The notes beneath the pieces were generated by a model, which did no database searches, was not told where the DNA came from, and was given only the letters and a program-made list of their open reading frames with translations. Both the position numbers and the translations under genes were made by a program. A stretch of 64,000 bases of DNA from Cristatella mucedo (lineage: Eukaryota > Bryozoa > Phylactolaemata > Cristatellidae), in the NCBI GenBank assembly GCA_009760855.2, contig WPIO01000088.1, positions 106,001-170,000 of the forward strand, in the 5' to 3' direction. Positions 1-11,099 of the stretch are shown piece after piece; the stretch's first letter is position 1, and the number at the start of each line of letters is the position of its first letter.

Positions 1-60
1 ATTTAATACTCAAAAACTGTAGATTCTAAGTGCTAAAAATACTTCTGCTATAGTACGAAA

Positions 61-250
61 GAGACTAATAATAATAATAATACATCTGATAAAGCGAGAA
101 CTCGGTTTCATTCTAGGCGCTTTACATTTGCTGCAAAGGAAATACCATCGAATGGTTAGCAGTAGAATGCTCAATAAACAGCAAGAACAACATAGTTATG
201 GGTGCTATGCACAGGGGGTCAGCATGCAACAGTGTCAGCACCAATAAGCA
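61..250 (-). mobile_element. L2 LINE 3' end fragment
   Basis: ATA/TAA repeat, then the inverted L2 tail (aggcgctttacatttgctgc) and the 3' UTR with the GTCAGCATGCA motif. It is a 5'-truncated minus-strand copy, head-to-head with the next fragment. Confidence 0.7.
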
Positions 251-254
251 CATA

Positions 255-1497
255 AATCTTTGTGCAGAAGACAGACAAGGTCAGCAAGTCCATCCCTGCG
301 AGGACAACATCACCCCTAGATTGCTGTTCCCCGATTCCCGGCTGCTCCTCAATGTCTTCATTTAAGCAGGTTCCTAGTGATCTAGTCCTGAAGTTCATGT
401 CCCAATCAAAGAAGACAACAAGTCCCCTGGACCCTATTCCCACTGTCCTGCTCCTACTTTGCATTGATCTGCTGCTGCCACGCATAACTAACATCATTAA
501 TATGTCATTAGCCTCAGGTCATGTCCCAGCACCTTTCAAAAAAGCTGTAGTCAGGTCAGTTCTCAAGAAAGCGACACTGAACCAAAAGAACTTGCACAAC
601 TACCGCCCAGTTTCCCTTCTATCATTCCTATCAAAGACACTGGAACGGGTCGTGGCAGACCAGCTGAACTCATATATTGAAACCTCAACCCGTGTTAGTA
701 AGTTCCAGTCTGGCTTTAGAGCTAATCATTCCACATAGTCAGCACTGCTTAGGGTGTGAAACGACCTACTTAGGAATGCAGACATGGGTAGAGTGTCTCT
801 TCTTGTTTTGATCGATCTTTTGGCAGTTTTTGATGCTATCGATCACAAGGTTCTTCCAGAGCGCTTCTTATCTCGCCAGGGCATCACCGGCATTGTTCTA
901 CAACGGTTCAGATCATATCTCAGTGGGACACTCCAGACTATTGACGTGAATGGACCAAGATCATCAGAGGTACCTCTGAAATTTGGGGTACCCCTGGGCT
1001 CCGTGCTAAGCCCGGTTCTTTTCACGGTTTATACTCTCCCTCTTACTGATAGCCAAGCACAATCTAGGCTTTCACTTCTATGCGGATGACACTCAGTTGT
1101 ACCTTTGCTTTGATCCCTCCCAACCTTCGAGCACCTCAAATTCTCTCAACTCACCTGCTGCATGTATTGATGATATCCTCATATGGATGACTGCAAATTT
1201 TCGATAACTAAACAATGATAAAACTAAGTTACTAGTAATGGGCAAATCCAGTGAAATTCAGAAATTGAAAAGGCTGACGCTCAAAATTGGCTCTGCCAGC
1301 ATATCTCCTGTTGAATCAGCTCGAAATCTAGGTGTCATGTTCCAAAGTGACCTTTCGTTAGACGACCACATCAGCTCCACAGTCAAATCCGCCTACTTTC
1401 AGCTACATAACATTGCTAAAATTCGTGATTGTGCAGATAAGGATACCACGTCTAAGTTAGTTTACTGCTATGCATCCTTTGGTACCTGCCAATCATA
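255..1497 (+). mobile_element. L2 LINE reverse transcriptase fragment, broken
   Basis: Encodes the pieces NYRPVSLLSFLSKTLERVV, QSGFRANHST and LIDLLAVFDAIDH of an L2-clade reverse transcriptase. They are matched almost word for word by the intact copy at 8014-9816. Stops and frameshifts near 738, 1089 and 1205 break the frame. It is a dead retrotransposon fragment. Confidence 0.85.
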
Positions 1498-1499
1498 AG

Positions 1500-1790
1500 C
1501 AGCCTGACCGACTTGCAACGAAATTGGCTGATATGTGAAATTATTTCCTGATCCCTAGCAGAGAAAACCTAGCCATAACTTTAGCTAAGCACAGCTCAGT
1601 GGTAACGAACGTTAGCAGTGAACCCTAGGCCGACAAGTATCGGCTTGTAGCACTTTTTAAGCCACACTTATTGTTATAGTTATTTTAAAGTGAAAGTAAT
1701 TTAATCGCGATGCCTAATGTGACTGTTTGATTTCGATGAGGTCAGACATCTGGCGATCTACAGTAACCAGCTGCAAAATTTCAACCTGAA
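1500..1790. other. No gene seen; intron or intergenic DNA of gene C
   Basis: I see no conserved block or repeat here. Confidence 0.5.
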
Positions 1791-1841
1791 GTGATGACTT
1801 ACTCGGTCGCTGCAAAATGGCCACCGGACGCAAGGACTTAC

Positions 1842-2084
1842 TCGGTCTCTGCAAACAAGTGCCGTTCACCAGTTCGTAGTCATCGTGACAGCGACACCTA
1901 GCATCCATTGTGGTGCCGCACGGAGAGTCTTCCACCATTTTGTCCGTAGCTCTCGAGTATATCCGGCAGGCTTTGCACTGCCGCTCACGACTTCTTTCGT
2001 CCATGTAGGTGCCCGGACTGCAGGGATAACACCATCCTCTGGCTGACGTTTGGTCGGGCGGCGGGGTATCGCTGAAATAGTGTC
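1842..2084 (-). CDS. TNF-receptor-like gene C, cysteine-rich domain exon (gene runs off the left edge)
   Basis: A 243-nt, phase 1-1 exon with acceptor ttttcag and donor GTAAGT, nearly identical to the gene A CRD exon (WCYPCSPGTY, SPCGTT, CRC). The third Cys of the CKACRIC motif is Tyr here (CKACRIY), which would leave one disulphide partner unpaired. The donor region is partly duplicated at about 1790-1815. Downstream exons would lie beyond position 1, and I could not find an exon 1 in the 5 kb upstream. It may be a living gene with an altered fold or a decaying copy. Confidence 0.7.
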
Positions 2085-2176
2085 CTGAAAAAGTATGCGT
2101 CGGAACTTCTCTGACAACTGCTTCTGGCTACGTGCTGTGGGACGCACGCAAGAGTGGAGAAATTGGGACCTGCACG

Positions 2177-2186
2177 GTCACGTGAC
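2177..2186. promoter_or_regulatory. Conserved CACGTG E-box near the CRD exon of gene C
   Basis: Perfect GTCACGTGAC lies 93 bp upstream of the CRD exon acceptor. GTCACGTG recurs at 28267-28274 in gene B and 53840-53847 in gene A, at similar distances (101 and 76 bp). GTCACGTGAC is a USF/MiT-TFE-type site. As it lies in intron 1 of the model, a regulatory role is only a suggestion. A partial duplicate of this stretch lies at about 2540-2620. Confidence 0.35.
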
Positions 2187-2599
2187 GGTTATGCCTCCGT
2201 CACCCTGAGCTGAACTGCCGCTAGCTCGCCTATGCGTTCCGAGCCTCAAGGCTGTCTGTCGGTCACAGTCTAGGCAATGGAAAGTCAGCCATATCCGAAC
2301 AGCAATTAGCGCCCAGTAGGTAGCTTCTACAGGAGGTACGCGCTTAATATGAAACTGTCTCTGCGAAGAATAATTGAGTTTATAAGGAATTGGTTTCAGC
2401 AATGGTACTAACTTAAACTCTGGAGAAGAACAAGAAAGCTCGCTGCCGCATTTGTCTTTCACTATTTTTGCACGCGGTGGTGCGTACATCAGAGTTGAGG
2501 AAACGGGATGGTATCGGTAGGATCACGGTCACGTTTCCGGGGTCGCGGTCACGTGTCTGTAACTCGAGCTAGCGCGCCGAAAGCTGGCCTCTACACTCT

Positions 2600-4370
2600 G
2601 AGCCTCATTGACATTTCTCATTCTCTATCCTAGCTTTTAAGGTATTTCCTATGTATAACTAACTCATTTCCATAGCACCTTAATTAGAACGAGAAAGTCT
2701 GTCACGCCAGAAGATGGCTCGCATCCATCAAGTGACGAGATTTCGAACTTTCGTCAAAAGCAAGACGGCGTTGCTTAATCTGGCGAGACGGAACTACAAT
2801 GACTCAACGAAGCGAGTCAAGAGGCAGTAAACCGCACGCAGAGAAGAGAATTGAATCTCCATTTAGGCACGGCACATGTGCCGCAGGGCTCGACCATGCG
2901 ACGTCGGTCGGAAAGATGAGCACCTTGACCTTGGTCGTTTAAGGCAATCACCTAAACCCCTAAGTCAAATCAGGCGGGCATTAGCTATCAGCGTCCTGCA
3001 GGTTAATTCGAGATGCGTAGTATACCCGTTGCCTTAAATTCTCTTCCTTTGATCGAATTTCTTTAGAACCCTGAATACAGCGCCGAGCGGGTAAAAAGGA
3101 TGCGATCAAGGGATCGGGTCTCAGCTCGAGGCGAAATTGTTTCCTCACCAAGCGCCGCGTTACGGGAGCTTGCCGGTCGTAGACGTCAGCACGAATTTCG
3201 GGCCGTCGCGGGGCAAGGACGGAGGTCATATAGCGAGCTGTACAAGGCCCGACGGCCATCTGTCGCTCTGTGCGTGGGCGGCGTTCTTTTCGCTGGCGCA
3301 TTTGCAATCCTCGCTATTTCTCGCCAACGTGTTGACACTTTTAGTGCACATTCCTCGTAGGTTTTTCGCACCGTTATATCGTTATTCCGTTAGCACCAAT
3401 TCATCCGTAATGTTTGCGACTCAACCTCGCCGAGCAGAAATGGCCAGCCAAACTAACTGATTATTTAATTATGATTATTTTAATTAATTACATTATTAAT
3501 TGCGGTCCAAACTAACTGAGGGCTTAGACGCAAGTGCTACTTCTTCAGTTAAAGTTTCAACCAGCCTGACCGCGGCCGTCAGCGAAACGATCGCGTCCGT
3601 TCAAACTAGCCCTCCATTCAAGCGCTGCTCTCGACGTAGTGGCCGGCATTCGCTGAAATAACTGTCTGCCACGCTCGCGAATAATTGCAACTCTGACCGT
3701 TAGATGCTTCGATATCGAGCTGCTGCGGCGGCAGCGTTGGCGGCTGCTGAGCGTCTGTCGTGGAAGCAGGTCAGAGCTCTTTTGTTTCTGCCCTACTTTC
3801 TTCCATCATGCCAAGAAGAAACCGGCTAAAAGGTTGTAGGCGAAGCTTTCCGGTCGGTTGGTACGTGCGAGTGCTGGGCTCCTTCCTGTAGCATGAACGG
3901 TACAGAACGCTAGCCGATGTGCAACACCCCCAGTTTCTTCTCCCTACACCCGGAGCCCAGGGCGAAGCACGATTCTCCATCGAAGCCCATCTCGCCCACC
4001 GGAGTCCCGCGACTTGCTTGTCAAAACAACCACTAATAGCACGGCCATGCTGCTTACCATATCGAGTGTCACAGCTCACTCGTACAGCGATCAGGGGCAG
4101 TGTCATCGATTAAATAAAACCACACTTCCGAATACTTCTGACTTGCCTAGTTAGCTACTCCAAAAAGCTTACGCCAGGACGCCGAAGATCAAGGTCTTTG
4201 CAGTCGGCCAAGGTCATCGACGACGGTCCGCTCGACCGCTTGAGCTCTCTGCGCTCGCTCAGCGAGCGGCGCTGAGCGAGAAAGTTTGTGCGGGCTTTCC
4301 CCCTACGGTCCGAGATTTCCTGCTCCGAGCGAGCCGCGTTTTGCCACTGAAAACAGCCGCCCACGCGATT
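2600..4370. other. No recognised gene; GC-mixed intergenic DNA
   Basis: Several open frames occur on both strands, but none has family similarity, a paralogous match in the other units or splice support. The short AT-rich stretch at 3460-3500 is unremarkable. Confidence 0.4.
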
Positions 4371-4523
<153 letters not shown>

Positions 4524-4959
4524 ATGGATCGCGTACGAGCCCTACGTTACGACTGTCCTTGAGATTTCTTTTTAGCGGTTCATGAGTGAAAACCTATAGG
4601 CACCGGAAGAGGAAGCGAATGCGACCGTACTAGAGGCCTGGGCACGTACATTCGGTAGCTGCTGCATCAGCCGATGCACATTCCCGAAGGATCGTGCACG
4701 TGCCTGACCCGGCCGTGACCCATGAGAGCTACCCTTCCCTATCCCTGAGCGCTAGCATCCGACGTGCAGGTCGAGCAGCAGACGTAGCTCTGACGTAGCT
4801 GCTCGGGAGCAGTCGCAGGCGCCGAGCGCTTTGGCGGCCCAGCGTCTCTCGAACAACGGCCCCCCCCCCGCGCCTCCCTAATCCTCCTTACTATCGGCTT
4901 CAAGCTAATAAGCGTCGCCGGCGCGCCCAGCTCTTGCCCGCTCGGACTTCCGAACCCGG

Positions 4960-5066
4960 GGCATATAGACGTCACGTGACGTCGAGGCCGAGCGGGTTCG
5001 AGGTCCAGCCTCGCGAGCGTCGGGGCCAAATCTATATAAGGCGCGGAAGTCCGAACGGGTCGATCA
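4960..5066 (+). promoter_or_regulatory. Candidate TATA-box core promoter with a CRE/E-box palindrome
   Basis: A perfect 16-bp palindrome GACGTCACGTGACGTC (4968-4983) combines two CRE half sites around an E-box. TATATAAG follows at 5033-5040 in CpG-rich sequence. A start near 5065 would be expected on the plus strand. No convincing downstream gene is recognised, so it may serve an unidentified transcript or an old mobile element. Confidence 0.4.
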
Positions 5067-5207
5067 CTTCAGATCGACGCAAGGTCATCATAGTGCAGCC
5101 GCAGCGTACGTCCGCGTTCGCCGACGTAGTTTTTTTTACGGCCGCGTCTTTGCGGACGCAGGCACACTTAGTGACTGCCCCCGCAATGACCTCAGATTGG
5201 CTCCGGC

Positions 5208-5352
5208 TACTGGCCGCGCTGGTGCGGCCCAACGGTTAAGTTTTCTCCCACACCCTAAGGCCTGGCCGAAGTGTTGTGGGCTCGAGCCCCGTGGCATACA
5301 TGTTAAGCGCCTGAATATAGTTTAAGTTCTCTGAGGGCACTATAGAAAGGAG
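5208..5352 (+). mobile_element. SINE1, tRNA-derived SINE with L2-type tail
   Basis: The tRNA-like head has an A-box-like GGCCCAACGGTTAAG and a B-box-like GGGCTCGAGCCC. It is followed by a tail with AAGCGCCTGAATATAG and GTTCTCTGAGGGC, which resembles the L2 3' end. Confidence 0.65.
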
Positions 5353-6138
5353 TCATGTAGTTTTAATAATATCTTCTGAGGGTGTTGCTAGCTATTTGTG
5401 AAGTGTTGCTAGCTACTGTTGAAGTCTCTAGCTACTATGAGCTACCTATGCATGCATGTATGCAGATGGTAACCGAACACGGAGCAAACAAACACCACCG
5501 CAAAGTAAACAAACAGCACCCGTAACCAAACGCATAAAGTCCGCAACAATAGCACGGAGAAGGCGATTCGGCAGCGACGTAGTGCGGACTAGCATCAAGC
5601 ATTGGCCCCCATTGGTGTACAGCGATTCGCGTATGACGCCTTGAGCACTTCTTAACTGCCGCCGGCGACAAGCCTCGGACGAAACTATGCTACCTAGTAA
5701 TTAACGTCATGTTTTTGCCTGCTTAGCTGACGATTGCTTCACGCACGGCTCCGGGTCATTATCATTCATGAACCGAGAGTAATATATCAGTACGACGTGG
5801 CTATCATAGAAAGCCTCGTCAGCACGACTAAATCGTGCTAATAATGCACAGCAGGCTCTGGCTGTCTCGTCACGAAAGAGCTACGCCTCGTCAACGAAGG
5901 CTTATTTCTATATAACAGTCACTTTACAAAGTAGCGAATAAATAGAAGCATTAAGGGAAGCACGCGAACGGAAAGCGAACGTTTTCTTTTGACGGCACAA
6001 GCTTCGCAGAGTGAGATAAATCTTGAGTGGGAAGGTTTGTGCCGCCGCACGTGTAAACTAGCGACCCGCAACTTCCCACCTGCCCAGCCTCACGGTCCGC
6101 TGACCAATCCCTAAATTCCGTCGTCTGCTATCATCGTC
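5353..6138. other. No gene seen
   Basis: Unique-looking sequence with short direct repeats (GTTGCTAGCTA near 5390-5420). I find no coding or repeat assignment. Confidence 0.4.
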
Positions 6139-6840
6139 TGCTGCAGTCGTGAGCTGTCACGCAGAGAACCGACGGCACCCGACGCCTGTGGGCGCGTCGT
6201 CAGGCGGCCCTGGCCCACTCTCGGCCCAAGTCGCCCCAAGCTGCTCGTCGGACTCCGGCACCAAACGAGCTGTCACGCCGGGATGCAGGGATCGCCGGCT
6301 AGACTGCGTCGCCGGCTTGGCTCACGCTACAGTGGCAGTGCTATGTAGCTGCGACGGCAGCGCCAGCCGGGCAATCGCTGCTTCGGCTACGAAGCGGCAA
6401 GGAAGCAGCAGGCAAGGAGGAAGCAGGAAGGAAGCAAGGAAGGCAAGGAAGCCCTCCCTCCCCGCAGCCACAGCCGCCGCCGCTAGGCTAGGCGATCGGA
6501 GCGGCGGCTGCGGCGGCGGTCGCGATGGCGCATGATCGCCGCCGCTCGGCTCACCCGGGCGGCAAGTAGGCAGATTCTTCAGAGTGGCACTCTGCTGGGC
6601 GCCATTCTGCCCGTCCACTGCAGCCATTCTGCCCCCGCACTGCCGCCCATGACCCGCTTGACCGACGGTGCACCAGCTGGGGGAAGTACCCGGTGCAGGC
6701 GCCTGATTGCATTCTGCTCTGGGCGGCGAGGGAAACTCGTCGGCGATCAGACCAGCCCAGCCGATTCAGCTAATAGTGCCCAGTCCGTTTCGGCTTATTC
6801 TGCTCGCTTTTGGTCATGGGCACAGTGCACATAGCAGGAT
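6139..6840. other. CpG-rich block, unit C
   Basis: Rich in CG dinucleotides and GCC/GGC runs. It includes a stretch (CACCCGGGCGGCA...GCAGATTC...GGGCGCC) that is similar to 32790-32850 and 59230-59290, so it is the unit C copy of a block found in all three units. It may be a CpG island or promoter. The open frames across it look compositional. Confidence 0.4.
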
Positions 6841-6920
6841 AAGCTGGAAGTGACCTGGCTGGCCCAGCGTCCAATGATGACGTAGCGACCCTGTAATAGC
6901 TTCTACGACCAGAGCACCCT

Positions 6921-7760
6921 TAATAATAACAACAATAATAACACACTTGATAAAGCTCGCTCAGAGAACTCAGTCTATTTCTACGCATTTTAAATTTGCT
7001 GCAAAACATACACGACCGAATGGGGAGTGGTATCATGCTTCAGTGGTATCAGTGGTATCATTTTTGCCTCCCGACATTGAGCGTTCTAACGTGCGTTCGT
7101 GTTCGTTGCAGAATTCTTCCGAAAACCAAAGTTGTTGCGAACATCGTATACGGAAACGATACAGCTGAGACCTGTTTAAAGTTATTCTGATTGTTTTTTG
7201 ACCGTAGCGCGTACGAAATTACGTGCCTATGGATATCTAAATGCTTATCGCTTCGGGAGTGAGTTCCACGCTTTGGGACCGTACGAATTAAAGGCACGGT
7301 CTCCAAAGGATTTGAAGTTTGTACGAGGTATAGGTAAACAGTTTGATTTTGAAAAGCGGGTGGTGCGATGCTTAACCTGGTGGGGGAGTAGACCTGATAG
7401 GTAGGCAGGAGCCAAAGAATGAAGTGACCTGAAAGTGAGGGACAAAACCTTGAAATCGATGCATTGTTCTACGGGGAGCCATTGCAGATCAGCGAGAAGT
7501 GGTGAGATGCCTCAACTGTGAAGCTGAAAACAGACAAACCTGGCTGCAGAGTTTTGCACCAGCAGTAAGCGCCCGATTGCACAGGCCGGTAGACCAGAAA
7601 GCGTAGGTGAATGTGAGCTCAAACTATTAATAGCCAGCCGATATGGCGTTGACTGCTTATAGATTGAGCTTATAGATAGACTTTTGGCTGTACTAGTTGG
7701 CCGATTGGCTAAAAGCCTTTCCGAAGTGGTGGGCAGCAAGAGGCCGCACTTGGCAGGCTT
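6921..7760 (-). mobile_element. L2 LINE 3' fragment
   Basis: AAT repeat, the inverted L2 tail, then the reverse transcriptase C-terminal region (AYLSGLLPHQVKHRTTRFS, KAWNSLPKR). The frame is broken. Confidence 0.8.
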
Positions 7761-7783
7761 TACGAGCCTACCAGCAGGCCTAA

Positions 7784-9915
7784 TAATAATAATAATATTG
7801 CACTTGATAAAGCGCCCTCAGAGAACCTAATCTCTTTCTAGGCGCTTTACATTTGCTGCAAAGTGATACGCAATAGAATAGTAAGTAAAATCATGCTTGA
7901 AAAACAAACAAAATGAATAAAATGGTTAGGGGTTACATGCACTGGGTCAGCATGCAAACGTGGTTAGTGGCAGCATGAACAGTGTCAGCACGCATAAGCA
8001 CATTGAGGACGAATCACAAGGACCCACTAAATGCTGTCCTAAATAGGTATGTTTTTAAGTTTATTTTAAATGTGGTCAGGTCAGGGGATGTTCTGATGCA
8101 GGTCGGGAGGGAGTTCCAGGCTGTGGGAGCATACGAGCTAAATGCACGGTCTCCAAAGGATTTAAGGTTTGTACGAGGTATTTCTAGACTGTTGGATTCC
8201 GAAAAACGAGTGGTACTATGCTTTGCCTGATGGGGTAGTATATCTGAAAGATAGGCTGGAGCCATAGAATGAAGAGACCTAAAAGTGAGCGACAAAACCT
8301 TGAAGTCAATCCGTTGCTTGACTGGTAACCAGTGCAGGTCGGCGAGAAGTGGAGTAATGTGGCAACTGCGACGCTCACGACAGACAAGCCTAGCTGCAGA
8401 GTTTTGCACCAGCTGCAATTGCCTGATCGCACATGCTGGTAGGCCAGTAAGCAGTGAGTTGCAGAAGTCGAGACGAGATGTCACGAATGCATGGACCAAC
8501 TTGGACGTGGTATCCTTATCTAAACAAGCCCTAATTTTAGCAATGCTATGAAGCTGAAAATAGGCTGATTTGACTGTGGAGCTGATGTGGTCGTCTAACG
8601 AGAGGTCGCTTTGGAATATGACACCTAGATTTCGAGCTGATGCAACTGGAGATATGCTGGCAGAGCCAATTTTGAAAGTCAGCCTTTCCAATTTCTGAAT
8701 AACACTAGGTTTGCCCATAACTAGTAAGTTAGTTTTATCATCGTTTAGTTTTAGAAAATTTGCTGCCATCCATGATCGGATGTCATCAATGCATGCAGCA
8801 AGTGAGTTGAGAGAATTTGAGGTGCTCGAAGGCTGGGAGGGATCAAAGCAAAGGTACAACTGAGTGTCATCCGCATAGAAGTGAAAGCCTAGATTGTGCT
8901 TGGCAATCACATCAGCGAGAGGGAGAGTATAAACGGTGAAAAGGACCGGACCTAGCATAGAGCCCTGAGGTACTCCATATTTTAGAGGTACTTCAGATGA
9001 TCTTTGTCCATTCACGTCAACACTCTGGAGTCTCCCACTGAGATAGCACCTGAACCACTGCAGAGCAGTGCCAGTGATCCCCAGGCGAGATGAGAGGCGC
9101 TCTAGAAGTACTTTGTGATCGATGGTATCAAAAGCTGCCGAAAGATCGAGCAAAACAAGAAGAGACACTCTACCCATGTCTGCATTCCTAAGTAGGTCGT
9201 TGTATACCCGAAGCAATGCTGACTCTGTGGAGTGATTAGCTCTAAAGCCAGACTGGAACTTACTAGCAAGGTGTGAGGTTTCGATATACGAGTTCAGCTG
9301 GTCTGCCACGACCCGTTCCAGTGTCTTTGATAGGAATGGTAGAAGGGAGACTGGGCGGTAGTTGCTTAAGTTCTCTTGGTCTAGTGTAGCTTTCTTGAGA
9401 AGTGGCCTGACTACAGCTTTTTTGAAAGGTGCTGGGACCTGACCTGAGGCTAATGACATATTAATGATGTTGGTTATGCATGGCAGCAGCAGATCAATGC
9501 AACGTAGGAGCAGGACAGTGGGAATAGGGTCCAGTGGACTTGTTGTCTTCTTTGATTGAGATACGAGCTTTAGGACTACATCACTAGTGACCTGTTTAAA
9601 TGCAGACATTGAGGCGCAGCCAGGAACCGAGGAACAGCATTCTAGTGGGAAGGTTGTTATCGCAGGGATGGATTCCCTGATTTTGTCTATCTTCTGCACA
9701 AAGAATCGAGAGAAGCGATCGGCTAGATCATCACAAGGATCATCAGGTAAGGAGCTAACCTGGGAACGGTTGAGGAGATGGTTTATTGTCGACATCAGCA
9801 TTTTTGGATTGTGCATCTGTGATTCAACAATGTTTCTATAGAAGCTAGACTTAGCTTTTGCTAGGATCGATTGGTACGACCTACAGTAGTCTTCATATGC
9901 CTGTCGATGGACAGG
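7784..9915 (-). mobile_element. L2 LINE, 5'-truncated copy with intact RT frame
   Basis: Runs from the (AAT)n tail at 7784, through the conserved 3' UTR, to upstream codons of the same frame near 9915 (AKAKSSFYRNIVESQ). It lacks the endonuclease part, so it is a 5' truncation. The best-preserved member in the window. Confidence 0.88.
8014..9816 (-). CDS. L2-clade non-LTR retrotransposon reverse transcriptase
   Basis: A 600-residue uninterrupted frame. The order of motifs is NYRPVSLLPFLSKTLERVV (about residue 153), QSGFRANHSTESAL, DLSAAFDTIDH with the first catalytic Asp, GVPQGSMLGPVLF, FYADDTQLYL with the catalytic YADD pair, WMAANFLKLNDDKTNLL, then the C-terminal region with RLDFCNSLLTGLPACAI, LHWLPVKQRI and AWNSLPT. 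It would copy element RNA by target-primed reverse transcription. The apurinic endonuclease domain is absent, so this copy is not autonomous. The upstream frame is open to about 9915, so the listed Met is not necessarily a true start. The intact frame suggests a recent insertion compared with the other copies. Confidence 0.88.
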   Translation of the reverse strand: MHNPKMLMSTINHLLNRSQVSSLPDDPCDDLADRFSRFFVQKIDKIRESIPAITTFPLECCSSVPGCASMSAFKQVTSDVVLKLVSQSKKTTSPLDPIPTVLLLRCIDLLLPCITNIINMSLASGQVPAPFKKAVVRPLLKKATLDQENLSNYRPVSLLPFLSKTLERVVADQLNSYIETSHLASKFQSGFRANHSTESALLRVYNDLLRNADMGRVSLLVLLDLSAAFDTIDHKVLLERLSSRLGITGTALQWFRCYLSGRLQSVDVNGQRSSEVPLKYGVPQGSMLGPVLFTVYTLPLADVIAKHNLGFHFYADDTQLYLCFDPSQPSSTSNSLNSLAACIDDIRSWMAANFLKLNDDKTNLLVMGKPSVIQKLERLTFKIGSASISPVASARNLGVIFQSDLSLDDHISSTVKSAYFQLHSIAKIRACLDKDTTSKLVHAFVTSRLDFCNSLLTGLPACAIRQLQLVQNSAARLVCRERRSCHITPLLADLHWLPVKQRIDFKVLSLTFRSLHSMAPAYLSDILPHQAKHSTTRFSESNSLEIPRTNLKSFGDRAFSSYAPTAWNSLPTCIRTSPDLTTFKINLKTYLFRTAFSGSL

Positions 9916-10328
9916 TAAGCTTGCTCCAAGCCCTAGCGCGTGGGTGCAAGCCCGAGTGCTGGACAGGGTAGGCGCTCAGCTGGAGTTCGGAATATGTGTG
10001 CAGATGCCTACAGATGCTTCTCGGAAAAAAAACGATCGATTACAGCTGTGCCGATGCCTCCAGCCGAGCCGCAGCACTGCGATTCGAGGAATCCCGGCGC
10101 TGCAGCAGCAGTGCACAGACGTGGCGAGGCTCGGAGTTAGCTCCCTCGGAGCCAGCGGCGAGGGCGGGAGAGGAGCCGCTCATGCAGAGGCGGCAGAGCC
10201 ACTGGCTGTGCTCCTTAATCAGCGCCAGCTAGAGGCGGCCATCCATATCCGGCCTGACAGCATCGGCAGGGTCTGAGGCAGGTCGGCGTTAATTTGGGAC
10301 AGCCTTCACTTCCCAAAGAGGCGTTTGC

Positions 10329-10330
<2 letters not shown>
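9916..10330. other. GC-rich stretch, no gene recognised
   Basis: CpG-rich DNA with overlapping open frames in all phases. None has family features or a paralogous match. Confidence 0.4.
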
Positions 10331-10332
<2 letters not shown>

Positions 10333-10389
<57 letters not shown>

Positions 10390-10440
10390 GGTGGGAGAGA
10401 GAGGGAAAGGGAGAGGGACGGAGAGGGAGAGGGAAAGGAG
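10333..10440. repeat. (GA)n purine microsatellite
   Basis: About 52 bp of pure GA, then impure GGGAGA repeats. Confidence 0.95.
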
Positions 10441-10474
10441 GAGGGAGCCACTGGCAACTGTGGCCGGTAATACA

Positions 10475-10535
10475 GTAAATTACCTGATTTAACAGCCTCA
10501 TTTGTATAGCGGCAGATGATATCAATCAGGATAAA
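10475..10535 (-). mobile_element. SINE2 3' end fragment
   Basis: Matches the inverted SINE2 tail (CTGATTTAACAGCCTCATTT, GTATAGCGGCAGA) seen in full at 63775-63950. Confidence 0.55.
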
Positions 10536-10539
10536 TATT

Positions 10540-11095
10540 TCCTAATTTGCACATGGATTTCAACCGAGCATTTTAGAGTTTGAAATGTAACATTGAACGG
10601 TGCATTTAACATCACTTTTAAGAATTGGATCGCCTGCTCATATTATACCTACTGTCGAATGATATTGTATTTTTCCTTTTAAATACTTTACAGTGCTAGG
10701 ACAGTTATTAGGGCTTACTCACTGTGAAGGAACGCGGCTCTTGCAGCCTTCGAGCACTGGCCGGAGACCTCGCGATGGCTCTCTCAGACTGCCTACGCAA
10801 CCGCAAGCTCACGACTGGTGGAAGGGCAGACGATGACTCGGCCTTCATGCCTAAATCCATGCAGTAGCGGCATCTGTGGGGACATCAATCTACCACAAAC
10901 TGCCGCCAGCTGTCGGGCGGGTTCGGAACGAACAGTGGCCTGACAGTGCGAAAAACAATGCATGCATGGAATATAAGGGCTGCCGGAGGAGTACAACAGG
11001 AGGGGAGGGCTAGATTCCTCTACGCCGGCAGCCGTCTAGTGTGTGTAGACTGGGCTTGGCCAGCGTAGCTTGAAATAAAGGTTTCGGTGTTGGAG
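10540..11095. other. No gene recognised
   Basis: AT-rich, then GC-rich DNA ending near an AATAAA signal at about 11074. It could be the edge of an old LTR or a transcript end, but there is no supporting partner. Confidence 0.3.
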
Positions 11096-11099
11096 CCAG

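Noticed and set aside
3100-3460. Overlapping frames as candidate exon 1 of gene C
   Set aside because: No similarity to the exon 1 pair at 29305-29362 and 55014-55071, and no phase-1 donor in the right place.
6149-6627. 128-aa plus and 101-aa minus frames in GC-rich DNA
   Set aside because: Compositional. The paralogous CpG-rich blocks do not keep these frames.
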